Part shown: positions 1 to 6,800 of the stretch, in pieces
Layout: each line of letters starts with the position of its first letter
Position numbering within the stretch: the first letter of the stretch is position 1
Source: JAABUE01 sp034431895
Lineage (GTDB): Bacteria > Chloroflexota > Anaerolineae > Anaerolineales > Villigracilaceae
DNA length: 8,672 nt
Direction of reading: 5' to 3'
NCBI GenBank assembly: GCA_034431895.1
Contig: DAOUCM010000032.1
Location: forward strand, 1-8,672
Translations under genes and position numbers: made by a program
Notes under the pieces: generated by a model
Told to the model about the DNA's origin: nothing
The model's database searches: none
What the model saw: the letters and a program-made list of their open reading frames with translations, nothing else

Positions 1-25
1 GTGGGCAATCACCAGCGAATTTTGC

Positions 26-54
26 TTGACTCTCTTTTGCAGGTATGGTAATAT
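26..54 (+). promoter_or_regulatory. sigma70-type promoter of the initiator tRNA gene
   Basis: The hexamer TTGACT (26-31) matches the -35 consensus in five of six positions. It is followed by exactly 17 bases and then TAATAT (49-54), which keeps the key TA....T positions of a -10 box. A start about 7 bases downstream would fall near 61, a few bases before the mature tRNA 5' end at 68, leaving a short leader for RNase P removal. The placement is seen directly; promoter activity is inferred. Confidence 0.7.
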
Positions 55-67
55 CGGCAGGCTTCGA

Positions 68-139
68 TGCGGGGTAGAGCAGTGGCAGCTCGTCGGGCTC
101 ATAACCCGGAGGTCGCAGGTTCGAGTCCTGCCCCCGCTA
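68..139 (+). tRNA. Initiator tRNA-fMet (anticodon CAU)
   Basis: A complete cloverleaf can be drawn. The acceptor strands are 68-74 and 132-138, the D stem GAGC/GCTC is 77-80/88-91, the anticodon stem is 93-97/105-109 around loop CTCATAA with CAT at 100-102, the variable loop is 110-114, and the T arm is GCAGG-TTCGAGT-CCTGC (115-131). Initiator rather than elongator identity rests on three known marks: three consecutive G-C pairs at the base of the anticodon stem (95-97 with 105-107), an A11-U24 pair in the D stem (78 with 90), and an unpaired first acceptor position. That first position is U1 facing U72 (68 and 138), not the C1-A72 typical of bacteria. The discriminator is A (139) and is followed by CTA, so the 3' CCA is not encoded and must be added by the CCA-adding enzyme. 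The D loop is short, at 7 bases. Confidence 0.96.
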
Positions 140-153
140 CTATGTTGTCAACG

Positions 154-184
154 AAAATCGCCTGGTCAACAGCAGGCGGTTTTT
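154..184 (+). terminator. Intrinsic terminator of the tRNA gene
   Basis: CGCCTG (159-164) pairs with CAGGCG (173-178) around an 8-base loop. The stem can be extended by a T-G wobble and an AAAA/TTTT pairing (154-158 with 179-183), and it ends in a T-run at 180-184. It starts 15 bases after the tRNA 3' end, so the tRNA appears to be a monocistronic unit. Confidence 0.8.
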
Positions 185-401
185 CATTTTCCTGGTTGCT
201 TTTTAGCCCGTCCCAGCAGTAAAGATTGGCAACGAACTCTCATTCGCCTTTGCCAAGAAAAAACAGCGAAATCTGCCTCATCTGCGCATCATTTGGCATT
301 TCGCGCAGCCGGGTAACGCTTCTTTATTATCAGGCAGGTAGTTGCCCCAAATGGGCAACCTTGCACCGGAACAATAGGATTGTTTGGCTATCCGCAGCGT
401 C
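185..401. other. Intergenic region with two small inverted repeats and no gene
   Basis: I see no credible coding sequence between the tRNA terminator and the lipoprotein promoter; the short open frames here lack a ribosome site and resemble no known protein. Two perfect 7-base inverted repeats are present. One is GCGAAAT (266-272) with ATTTCGC (298-304), which can add an inner GCC/GGC pairing. The other is GTTGCCC (341-347) with GGGCAAC (353-359) around a 5-base loop. Neither is followed by a T-run on the plus strand, so they do not look like terminators. Confidence 0.5.
341..359. repeat. 7-5-7 inverted repeat upstream of the lipoprotein promoter
   Basis: GTTGCCC and GGGCAAC form a perfect dyad with spacer CAAAT, centred about 50 bases upstream of the -35 box at 402. 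The size and symmetry fit either a protein-binding operator or a small hairpin. No regulator gene adjoins it, so a regulatory role is only a possibility. Confidence 0.35.
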
Positions 402-430
402 TTGACGCTTTATGGGGGTTGTGCTACTAT
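402..430 (+). promoter_or_regulatory. sigma70-type promoter of the LysM lipoprotein gene
   Basis: TTGACG (402-407) is separated by exactly 17 bases from TACTAT (425-430). Each hexamer matches five of the six consensus positions. Initiation would fall near 437, giving a leader of about 30 bases that contains the ribosome binding site GAGGAG at 455-460. Confidence 0.75.
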
Positions 431-467
431 CGCTTCTACTTGTTCGAACGATTTGAGGAGAAGAGTC

Positions 468-1190
468 ATGCACCACCGAAAATTTGTTTTGCTGGCTTTT
501 GGTCTTTTTTTGCTGACCACGATGTCCCTTTCGGCTTGCCAATTGCAATATTCCCAGGCGCCCCTGACGACGCCTACCTCACTGCCGACCAGTTTGTTCG
601 TTTCCCCCTTCCCGACCTCGGATAATCCAATGGCATTGGTCGAGGAATTGTCTACGGGTACGGCAATGGCCGAATTGGCAGCGGCGATGACGGCCGGCAC
701 ACCGACAGCCTCGGCAGCGACCGCTACTCCAAACGCGAGCGTTAGCGCGACCGCAACATCGAGCGAGACCACTCCTGTTGCTTCTGCAACGCCCACCCTG
801 GCGCTCGTCACACCTTCTGCGACTCAACCGCTTCCCACCACCACTACAAATCGCCCGGCAATTTATACTTTGCAGAAAGGCGAGTTCCCCTATTGCATTG
901 CGCGGCGTTTCAATATAGATCCGGGCGAATTGCTCGACTTGAACAGCCTGACCAGCGGCGATATTTATTATCCCAATTTGACGTTGAAGATCCCTCAATC
1001 GGGCAATCCGTTCCCTGGAACGCGCGCCCTGCGGCCTCATCCCGATACCTATACGGTGGCAGACGCCAGTTTGACTTTGTATGGGGTGGCTTGTGTGTAT
1101 GGCGATGTAGACCCGGCCGCCATTGCGCAGGCCAACAATCTACAACTCTCTGCCGCTTTGACAGTGGGGCAGAAATTGAGCATTCCCTGA
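468..1190 (+). CDS. LysM-domain lipoprotein with Thr/Ala/Ser/Pro-rich stalk
   Basis: This 240-residue protein is predicted to be exported and anchored to the membrane by a lipid, where its LysM modules would bind peptidoglycan or another GlcNAc-containing glycan. The N-terminus MHHRK is followed by a hydrophobic stretch (6-20) and a lipobox L21-S22-A23-C24. Residues about 30-130 are low-complexity Thr/Ala/Ser/Pro sequence, a stalk-like spacer. LysM1 covers about 133-176 (starting YTLQKGEF, ending LKIP) and LysM2 about 195-240 (starting YTVADASL, ending KLSIP). Each LysM holds one cysteine (C143, C209). There is no catalytic domain, so it is a binding or scaffold protein. The ATG at 468 is chosen because GAGGAG (455-460) sits 7 bases upstream and a signal peptide starts there; an in-frame start at 384 would lie upstream of the promoter. 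It is transcribed alone between its own promoter and terminator. The exact biological role is unknown. Confidence 0.88.
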   Translation: MHHRKFVLLAFGLFLLTTMSLSACQLQYSQAPLTTPTSLPTSLFVSPFPTSDNPMALVEELSTGTAMAELAAAMTAGTPTASAATATPNASVSATATSSETTPVASATPTLALVTPSATQPLPTTTTNRPAIYTLQKGEFPYCIARRFNIDPGELLDLNSLTSGDIYYPNLTLKIPQSGNPFPGTRALRPHPDTYTVADASLTLYGVACVYGDVDPAAIAQANNLQLSAALTVGQKLSIP

Positions 1191-1211
1191 CCAGCGCGAG
1201 ATGCGCCCTCG

Positions 1212-1247
1212 ACGCCCAAGCAAAGTTGCTTTGCTTGGGCGTTTTTT
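1212..1247 (+). terminator. Strong intrinsic terminator after the LysM lipoprotein gene
   Basis: A perfect 14-base inverted repeat (1212-1225 with 1229-1242) around a TTG loop is followed by a run of six T (1242-1247). It begins 22 bases after the lipoprotein stop codon. The U-tract ends only two bases before the AGGAGG ribosome site of the next gene, which is an unusually tight arrangement. There is no matching A-run on the left side, so it should act in the plus direction only. Confidence 0.93.
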
Positions 1248-1249
1248 CC

Positions 1250-1255
1250 AGGAGG
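1250..1255 (+). promoter_or_regulatory. Ribosome binding site fixing the Nudix start
   Basis: AGGAGG is a full Shine-Dalgarno match placed 5 bases before the ATG at 1261. It decides for this start over the in-frame ATG at 1201, which would place the protein's N-terminus across the terminator hairpin. Confidence 0.85.
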
Positions 1256-1260
1256 TTGTC

Positions 1261-1806
1261 ATGCCCTTCGAATTGCTGAAGTCGGAAATTTTGATGAAAG
1301 GCCGCGCCTTCACCATCCGCCGCGATTATTTGAAGACCCCCGATCACCGCGAGACGAAATTCGACATTATCGAGCATGTCGGTTCAGTGGTCATCTTGCC
1401 GCTCGATGGAAAGGGCAATTTGCTGTTCGTGCGGCAATATCGTCATGCCGCGGGCGGCGACTTGCTGGAATTACCGGCCGGCACGCTGGATGACGCACAC
1501 GAAAGGCCCGAAGCCTGCGCTGCGCGCGAGATACGCGAGGAGACGGGTTTTGCAGCCGGAAACTTGCTCAAATTGGGGGAATTTTACCTGGCGCCCGGTT
1601 ATTCGACCGAGTTCATGCACGTTTTCCTGGCAACCGACCTGCGCCCCGACCCGCTCGAGGCAGATGCGGACGAATTCTTGAGCGTGGAAGCCGTCCCCAT
1701 AGCGGAAGCCATCCGAAGGGCGGAAAGAGGCGAGGTGCCAGACGCCAAGTCGCTGGCGGCGTTGTTCCTTGCCAGGCCTCATCTCGAACCGCTGATGTCA
1801 GCATAA
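1261..1806 (+). CDS. Nudix hydrolase, ADP-ribose pyrophosphatase (NudF-like)
   Basis: This is a cytoplasmic enzyme of 181 residues, the usual size for the family. It is expected to split ADP-ribose or a related nucleoside diphosphate derivative into AMP and a sugar phosphate with Mg2+. The family pattern is clear: a beta strand SVVILPL (42-48), the motif VRQYRHAAGG (57-66), then ELPAG (70-74) leading into the Nudix box (74-97) with catalytic REIREETGF (89-97), where E90, E93 and E94 are the metal-binding positions. A proline at 112 (YLAPGYS), about 15 residues after the box, is the mark usually linked to ADP-ribose specificity. One oddity is that the loop between the first glycine (G74) and first glutamate (E81) of the Nudix box is six residues long rather than five. 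It has no obvious promoter of its own: a terminator precedes the ribosome site, so expression needs read-through or a promoter I cannot identify. The substrate assignment is by motif and is not certain. Confidence 0.9.
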   Translation: MPFELLKSEILMKGRAFTIRRDYLKTPDHRETKFDIIEHVGSVVILPLDGKGNLLFVRQYRHAAGGDLLELPAGTLDDAHERPEACAAREIREETGFAAGNLLKLGEFYLAPGYSTEFMHVFLATDLRPDPLEADADEFLSVEAVPIAEAIRRAERGEVPDAKSLAALFLARPHLEPLMSA

Positions 1807-1830
1807 TTCCGATGGCCGGAAAAGAGGGTT

Positions 1831-2805
1831 CTACGAACGGCGAAACAGACGCTGGCTCTTCTCTACCCACCGGGCGGTTCGAGCAGACAGGATTTGCTGG
1901 GCGCTTGCATACCAGGGTTTGCGAATCAGGTAATCCAACCGATAGGTGAAGCGCGCCGGCATCAGGCCAAAGAGACGCGGCAGGTTATCTACCGGGCAGG
2001 TGCGATGAACGGCGTAATAATCTACCCAAAAGGAGGAGGCCGGGAAACGCGGCAGGAAGGTTTCCAGGGTAACCGTCAGAGCGCGCAGGAAGGGTGGAGG
2101 CACAGGCAGCAACAGACGCCTGATGCGGGTAACGTTCATGATGATTTCCAACACTTGCCGTAAGGTGAAGTATTCGCTGCCGCCCACTTCATAGGTCTGA
2201 TAGAGGGTTTCGGGATTTTCCAGCGTCCAGAGCAGGCAGGCTACCAGGTCTTCTACCCACAAGGGCTGGACGCGCGTGCCTCCGTCGCCGTAGAGGGGGA
2301 ACACGGGCGTATAACGCAGCATTTGGGCCAGGGAGGTGGTAAAGTGGTCTTCGGGGCCGTAGACGATAGAGGAGCGCACGATGGTATACGGCAACCCAGA
2401 TTTGCGCACATACTCCTCGGCGATGCCTTTGGCTTTTTGCAGCGGATAGGCGGAAGCGCGGTCGGCGTCTAAATGGCTGAGATAGAGGAAACGCCCCACG
2501 CCGGCATCTTTGGCGGCTTCGGCCAGGTTGCGCGTCCCCTGAATATCTACCCCTAAGAGGTTGGCTTTGCGCCCGGCATGTTCGCTGCCGGCCAAGTGGA
2601 TGACGGTGTCTATGTCGCGCAGGGCGGCGCGCAGGCCGCGCACATCGGCCAGACTGACGACGGCCACCTCGACCGGCACGCCTTTGGGCAGGCGCGGGCT
2701 ATGCGGGGAAGGACGCAGCAAGGTGCGGACGGGGTAGCCCGCCTCGACCAGGTGGCGCACCATGACGCGCCCAATGAAACCGGTGCCGCCTGTGAGCAGA
2801 ATCAT
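1831..2805 (-). CDS. NAD(P)-binding SDR-family protein (atypical, NDUFA9-like)
   Basis: This 324-residue protein has an extended/atypical short-chain dehydrogenase fold. The Rossmann motif GGTGFIG sits at 6-12, straight after the first beta strand. DTVIHLAG (66-73) is the second hallmark, SHLDAD (110-115) follows, and Y120-xxx-K124 matches the catalytic pair. SSIVYGPEDHF (145-155) is the usual substrate-side segment of NmrA/NDUFA9-like members. Arg31 after the second strand (TLLRPS) hints at NADP(H), a weak inference. Relatives include nucleoside-diphosphate-sugar epimerase-like proteins and complex I assembly-type proteins, so the substrate cannot be named. The ATG at 2805 overlaps the TGA of the upstream CAP gene as ATGA and has no good Shine-Dalgarno, which points to translational coupling. 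An in-frame extension reaching 3066 would run across the CAP coding region and is rejected. The gene converges with the Nudix gene, with 24 bases between the stops. Confidence 0.88.
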   Translation of the reverse strand: MILLTGGTGFIGRVMVRHLVEAGYPVRTLLRPSPHSPRLPKGVPVEVAVVSLADVRGLRAALRDIDTVIHLAGSEHAGRKANLLGVDIQGTRNLAEAAKDAGVGRFLYLSHLDADRASAYPLQKAKGIAEEYVRKSGLPYTIVRSSIVYGPEDHFTTSLAQMLRYTPVFPLYGDGGTRVQPLWVEDLVACLLWTLENPETLYQTYEVGGSEYFTLRQVLEIIMNVTRIRRLLLPVPPPFLRALTVTLETFLPRFPASSFWVDYYAVHRTCPVDNLPRLFGLMPARFTYRLDYLIRKPWYASAQQILSARTARWVEKSQRLFRRS

Positions 2806-3830
2806 GGGCTGGCAAAATCTACGGTGAAATAGCCCCCATAGACGCTGTGGGCGACATAAGCATAACCAATGCCCATTTCGATGGCTTTGGGATTCAGGAT
2901 GGCGTTGCGATGGAGGGTATCGTTCATCCACCAGTCGAAGGCCTGTTGGGCGTTGCCGCCGGCATAGATGATTTCTTCGGAGTAGGAGGGGGTATAGCCG
3001 GCTGCCACGATGCGCGAGTGGACGGTGGAGCCGTTCGAGCCGCTGTGGCTGAGCAGGCTGTTGCAAGCCATGTCAATGCTGTGACCCTGGGCGGCGGCGC
3101 TCAAAGGGAGACTCAGGCCGAGCGCCGGCAGGCCGTTTTTCGCTCTTTCGGCGTTGATGAGGGATTGGATTTGGTTGATGTAGGCCGCGTTTTCGCTGAA
3201 ATCGCACCTCTCGCTGCCGTTCGTTCCGCCAGGGGCGGCGGTTGCGGTAGGACGGGAGGGGGAATCCCCTTCTCCAACGATGATTTTGACCCAGAACGTC
3301 TTTTCGGTGCCGATGGGAATCGACTCTCCCTGCGCAGTTTTCAGGGTAAAGTAGGCTGAATAGGTGCCGCTGGCGGTTGGGGCTGTCAGTTCCAGGGAAA
3401 GGTCTACGGTCGAGCCGGCCAGCGTATCGGGGATGGGCGCAGAATCGGGCGCTCCCATGCGGTCGCCGGTCAGAAAGTGGATGCGGTAAGAGGACCAATG
3501 GCAGGTGCCGGTGTTCTTGAAACGCCAGGTTTTGGTGAAGGTCTGGCCAGCCGGCAAGCGCGTTTCGTCGGGGATGGTTACGTCTTCCATCAAGACGGCC
3601 TGGTTGGTGCAATCGGGCAAGGCGGTAGGCAGGGCGGTGGAGGAGGAAGCGCTCGTGGCCGCCGAGGTGGGCGGAGTGCGCGTGGGCAAAGAAAAAAGCG
3701 ATTTTGTCGGCGGCAGGGTGGAGGTCACGAAAAGAGGCGCGGAGGTGGGGGATTCCCCGCCCGAGGAGATGGAGACGCAGGAGGTCAAGAGAAGCGTCCA
3801 CGACAGGAGCAAAGTCCAGGTTTTCTTCAT
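2802..3830 (-). CDS. CAP (SCP)-domain lipoprotein with NBR1-type Ig domain
   Basis: This is a 342-residue exported lipoprotein. MKKTW plus a hydrophobic segment leads to lipobox L15-T16-S17-C18. A Ser/Thr/Pro-rich stalk spans about 20-72. An NBR1-like Ig domain spans about 78-186, with the conserved TWRFKNTG-C-HW region (101-112) and AGSTVDLSLELTAP (138-151), and C74 and C110 could form a disulfide. A second short linker (187-207) precedes a CAP/SCP domain (about 213-342) of the bacterial YkwD type: LINAERAKNGLPAL, H262 in LLSHSGSNGS, E285 in YSEEII and H307 in LHRNAIL match the usual His/Glu/His cavity residues. CAP proteins are extracellular with lipid-, protein- or wall-related roles, and no single activity is established for this group. 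The ATG at 3830 is preferred because the signal peptide begins there; an in-frame TTG at 3848 would add six residues. The ribosome site is weak. It lies 39 bases after the sensor gene and overlaps the SDR gene by 4 bases. Confidence 0.9.
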   Translation of the reverse strand: MKKTWTLLLSWTLLLTSCVSISSGGESPTSAPLFVTSTLPPTKSLFSLPTRTPPTSAATSASSSTALPTALPDCTNQAVLMEDVTIPDETRLPAGQTFTKTWRFKNTGTCHWSSYRIHFLTGDRMGAPDSAPIPDTLAGSTVDLSLELTAPTASGTYSAYFTLKTAQGESIPIGTEKTFWVKIIVGEGDSPSRPTATAAPGGTNGSERCDFSENAAYINQIQSLINAERAKNGLPALGLSLPLSAAAQGHSIDMACNSLLSHSGSNGSTVHSRIVAAGYTPSYSEEIIYAGGNAQQAFDWWMNDTLHRNAILNPKAIEMGIGYAYVAHSVYGGYFTVDFASP

Positions 3831-3869
3831 GCCTGGATTGTACTGCAAACTTCACGGCTGAGAAAAGGC

Positions 3870-6800
3870 TTATTGTTCGGCCAGCATTTGCAGGAAACGC
3901 TCGACCACCTGCGGGTCGAAGTGTTTACCGCTCTGTTCGGCAAGGTATTGCCGCGCCTTTTCTTCTGGCCAGGCTTTGCGATAGGGGCGGTCGCTGGTGA
4001 GGGCGTCGTAGACATCTACCACAGCGAAAAGGCGCGCCGCCAGGGGAATTTGCTCACCTTGCAGGCCGCGCGGATAGCCGCTGCCATCCCATTTTTCGTG
4101 ATGGCACCATGGTATATCGAGCGCCGAATGCAGGTAGGTGATGGGTTGCAGCATTTCGTAGGCCAGTTGAGGGTGACGGCGCATCAGGGCCCATTCTTCC
4201 TCGCTCAAGGGGCCGGCTTTGCGCAGGATGGAATCGGGGATGCCCATCTTGCCGATGTCGTGCAACAAGGCGCCGCGCCGGATGTGGTTGAGTTCTGCGC
4301 TGCTCAGGTTGAAGCGTTGGGCCAATTGCAAGGTGAGGCTGGTGACGCGCTGGGTATGGCCTTCGGTCTCTTCATCGCGCAGGTCGAGGGCCCGCGACCA
4401 GCCTTCGATGGTGGCGTCATAGGCAACGGCCAGGTCGAGGTGAGCGCGCTGCATGGCGGCAAACAACTGGTTGTTATCTATGGCGATGGCCACCTGACTG
4501 GCCAGGGTTTCGAGGAATTCTATCTGTTCCAAATCCAGAGTCAACGGCTTGTTGCTGAAGACTTCCAGGACGCCTTTCACTTCTCCTTTGGCAATCAGAG
4601 GCGCAGCGTAGTGTTCGGCAAAGGTCTCGCCAGAGGGCAAAACGATGTGCAAGGCCTCATCGGCGGCGCTGTCGGAGGCAGAGGCGCGCAGGATGGCGCG
4701 TTCCAGGGCGGCGCGGCCGGCCAGCCCTTGCCCCAGGCGGACAGGCGGACGGCTGACATTCGCACCCCAAAAGCCACGCCCAGCCGTGTATTCCAACGTT
4801 TGCGAGACCGGATTCAGCAGCAGAACGCTGGCGGCGTCCATGCCCAGGCGCGAGAGCGCCTGGTTGAGGACGATTTCCAGCACGGGGCGCAGGTCGAAAC
4901 TGGCGGTGACGGCCTGGTCTACTACATGGATGGCTTGCAGATTTTCCAGGCGGCGCATGGTTTGCTCGTGCAGCGACAGGCGCTGCAGGGCGGCGCCAAT
5001 CATTTCTGCAATGGTGTTCAACAGGCGCACCTGGTCTTTGCTGAGAGGCCGCTGGGAGGGCATGGAGACCAGCAAGACGCCCAGCATCTTTTCGGAGGAT
5101 TGGATTGGCACACAGGCCCCGCCCCAGCCGGCTGGCAATTGGTCGCGCGTCGCTTCGCGGGTTGCGGGATCGGCGCGGAAATCGTCGGAGAGATACGTCC
5201 TGCCGCTGGAAAACACCTTGCCAAAGATGCCTTCGTTGGCCCGGTTGGGCACTTCGATGATTTCGGAGGCCCAGCCGCGCGCAATGACCGGCCTCAGGCT
5301 CTGGCTGGCCTCGTCCCACAAACTGATGGAGCCGTGCGTGGTATCCAAGGCGTTCAGGGTCTCTTCGAGCGCCACCGCCAGCATGTGATCGCGCTGCGAG
5401 ACGGCCCGCAGGGCCACAGAGATGCGATTGAGGCTTTCCACCTCCAAGGCGCGGCGGCGGATGTCTTGGAATTGGCGGGCGGCTTGCAGAGCGGCTGCGG
5501 CTTGCGCCGCCAGGGTGGTGAGCAGGCGCTCGTCATCGGCGTCGAAGCCGAGGCTGCTTTCGCTTTCCACGCCGATCGCGCCCAACACTTCTTGCCCGGC
5601 TTTCACAGGCACATACAGGCCCGAGCGGATGCCGGGATACGTCTCGATGTAGCGCGGGTCGGCCGGCAAGTCATTGCAGCGCACCGTCTCGCCGTGCTGG
5701 ATGACCCAGCCGGCCATGCCTTGACCGACGCGCGCAATCAGGCGATTCAAGCGTTCGATTTCGCCTCGCTCATCTTCTTGCCTCAAACCGGGCGCTCCGT
5801 AGCCGATGACTTCCAGAACGTCGCTGTCTGGCTGCCGTATGCGCACTACGGCATGATGCCAGTTCATCCGTTGGGCCAGGATTTGGACGATTTTCTGCCC
5901 AATTTCCTGCGGTTCGAGCAGGCTGGCCAGCGCCAGGCCGCTTTCGTACAGCACTTCCAATTCGTTCACCCGTTGACGGGTTTCTTCGTACAGGCGCGCC
6001 TTGCCGACCGCCAGGGCCGCTTGATGGGCAAAGAGCATCAGCAAGTCGAGGTCTTGCTGCGTGAATTTACGTTCGGACTCGCCGATTTCCTGGACCGCCA
6101 GCACGCCAATCAATTTTTCCTCGTACAACATGGGGGCTTGGATGACGGCGCGGAAGGGGATAGAGGCGTATTGTGGAGCGCGGCCTTCCCAGGTCTGGTA
6201 ATCGTCCACGATGAGCGGCTGGCGGCTTTGCGCTACGCGGCCGGCCATGCCCTGGCCCAAGGGCAAGCGGACGCCGACAGGCACAGCGACGCCGACGGAA
6301 ACAGCCATCTCCAGGTCGTTGCGCGCGTCATCATACAGGTAAATTCCGCCGCCTGGCGCCCTCAGCAGGGTGCGGGCGCGTTCGACGATGGTGGAGAGCA
6401 GGGCGGTCAGGTCGCGCTGGGCGGTCAGGTCACGGGTGGTTTCGTAGAGCGCGGTGATTTCTTCGGCGCGGCGGCGCAATTCGGTCTCGGCCTGTATACG
6501 CGCGGTGATGTCGGTGATGACGCCGATAGTGCCGCTGAATTTGCCGCTGCGCGGGTCGTAACGGGGGCTGCCGCCAATGACGCACCACACCGCCTGACCG
6601 TCCTTGCGGCGCAGGCGCAGTTCGTAACGGTCGCTCTGACCGGATTTGCGGCGTTCTTCGGCAGCCAGGGCAATCTCTTGCTGGTCGGGCGGTACCAGTT
6701 CGAGCCAGGCGCGACCGACGAGTTCATGTGGTTCGTAGCCCAACAAAGCAGACAGGGCAGGGTTGATGTAGGTGATGGCGCCTTGCGCGTCGGTGACCAC

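Noticed and set aside
26..316. Short open frame running through the tRNA gene
   Set aside because: It overlaps the tRNA and its terminator, has no ribosome site and its translation resembles no protein.
384..467. Earlier in-frame ATG for the LysM lipoprotein
   Set aside because: It lies upstream of the predicted promoter (402-430), has no ribosome site and would hide the signal peptide. The ATG at 468 has GAGGAG at the right distance.
1158..1190. TTGACA at the end of the lipoprotein gene as a promoter for the Nudix gene
   Set aside because: The -35 match is perfect, but at 16-18 bases spacing there is only CATTCC-like sequence with no credible -10 box, and transcripts from it would meet the terminator at 1212-1247.
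1807..1821. Small hairpin TTCCG/CGGAA between the convergent Nudix and SDR genes as a bidirectional terminator
   Set aside because: It has only five base pairs and no T-run on either strand, so it is too weak to support.
2806..3066. N-terminal extension of the SDR protein into the CAP coding region
   Set aside because: The extra 87 residues are Arg/Gln/Pro-rich shadow sequence of the CAP gene. The Rossmann fold begins immediately at the ATG at 2805.
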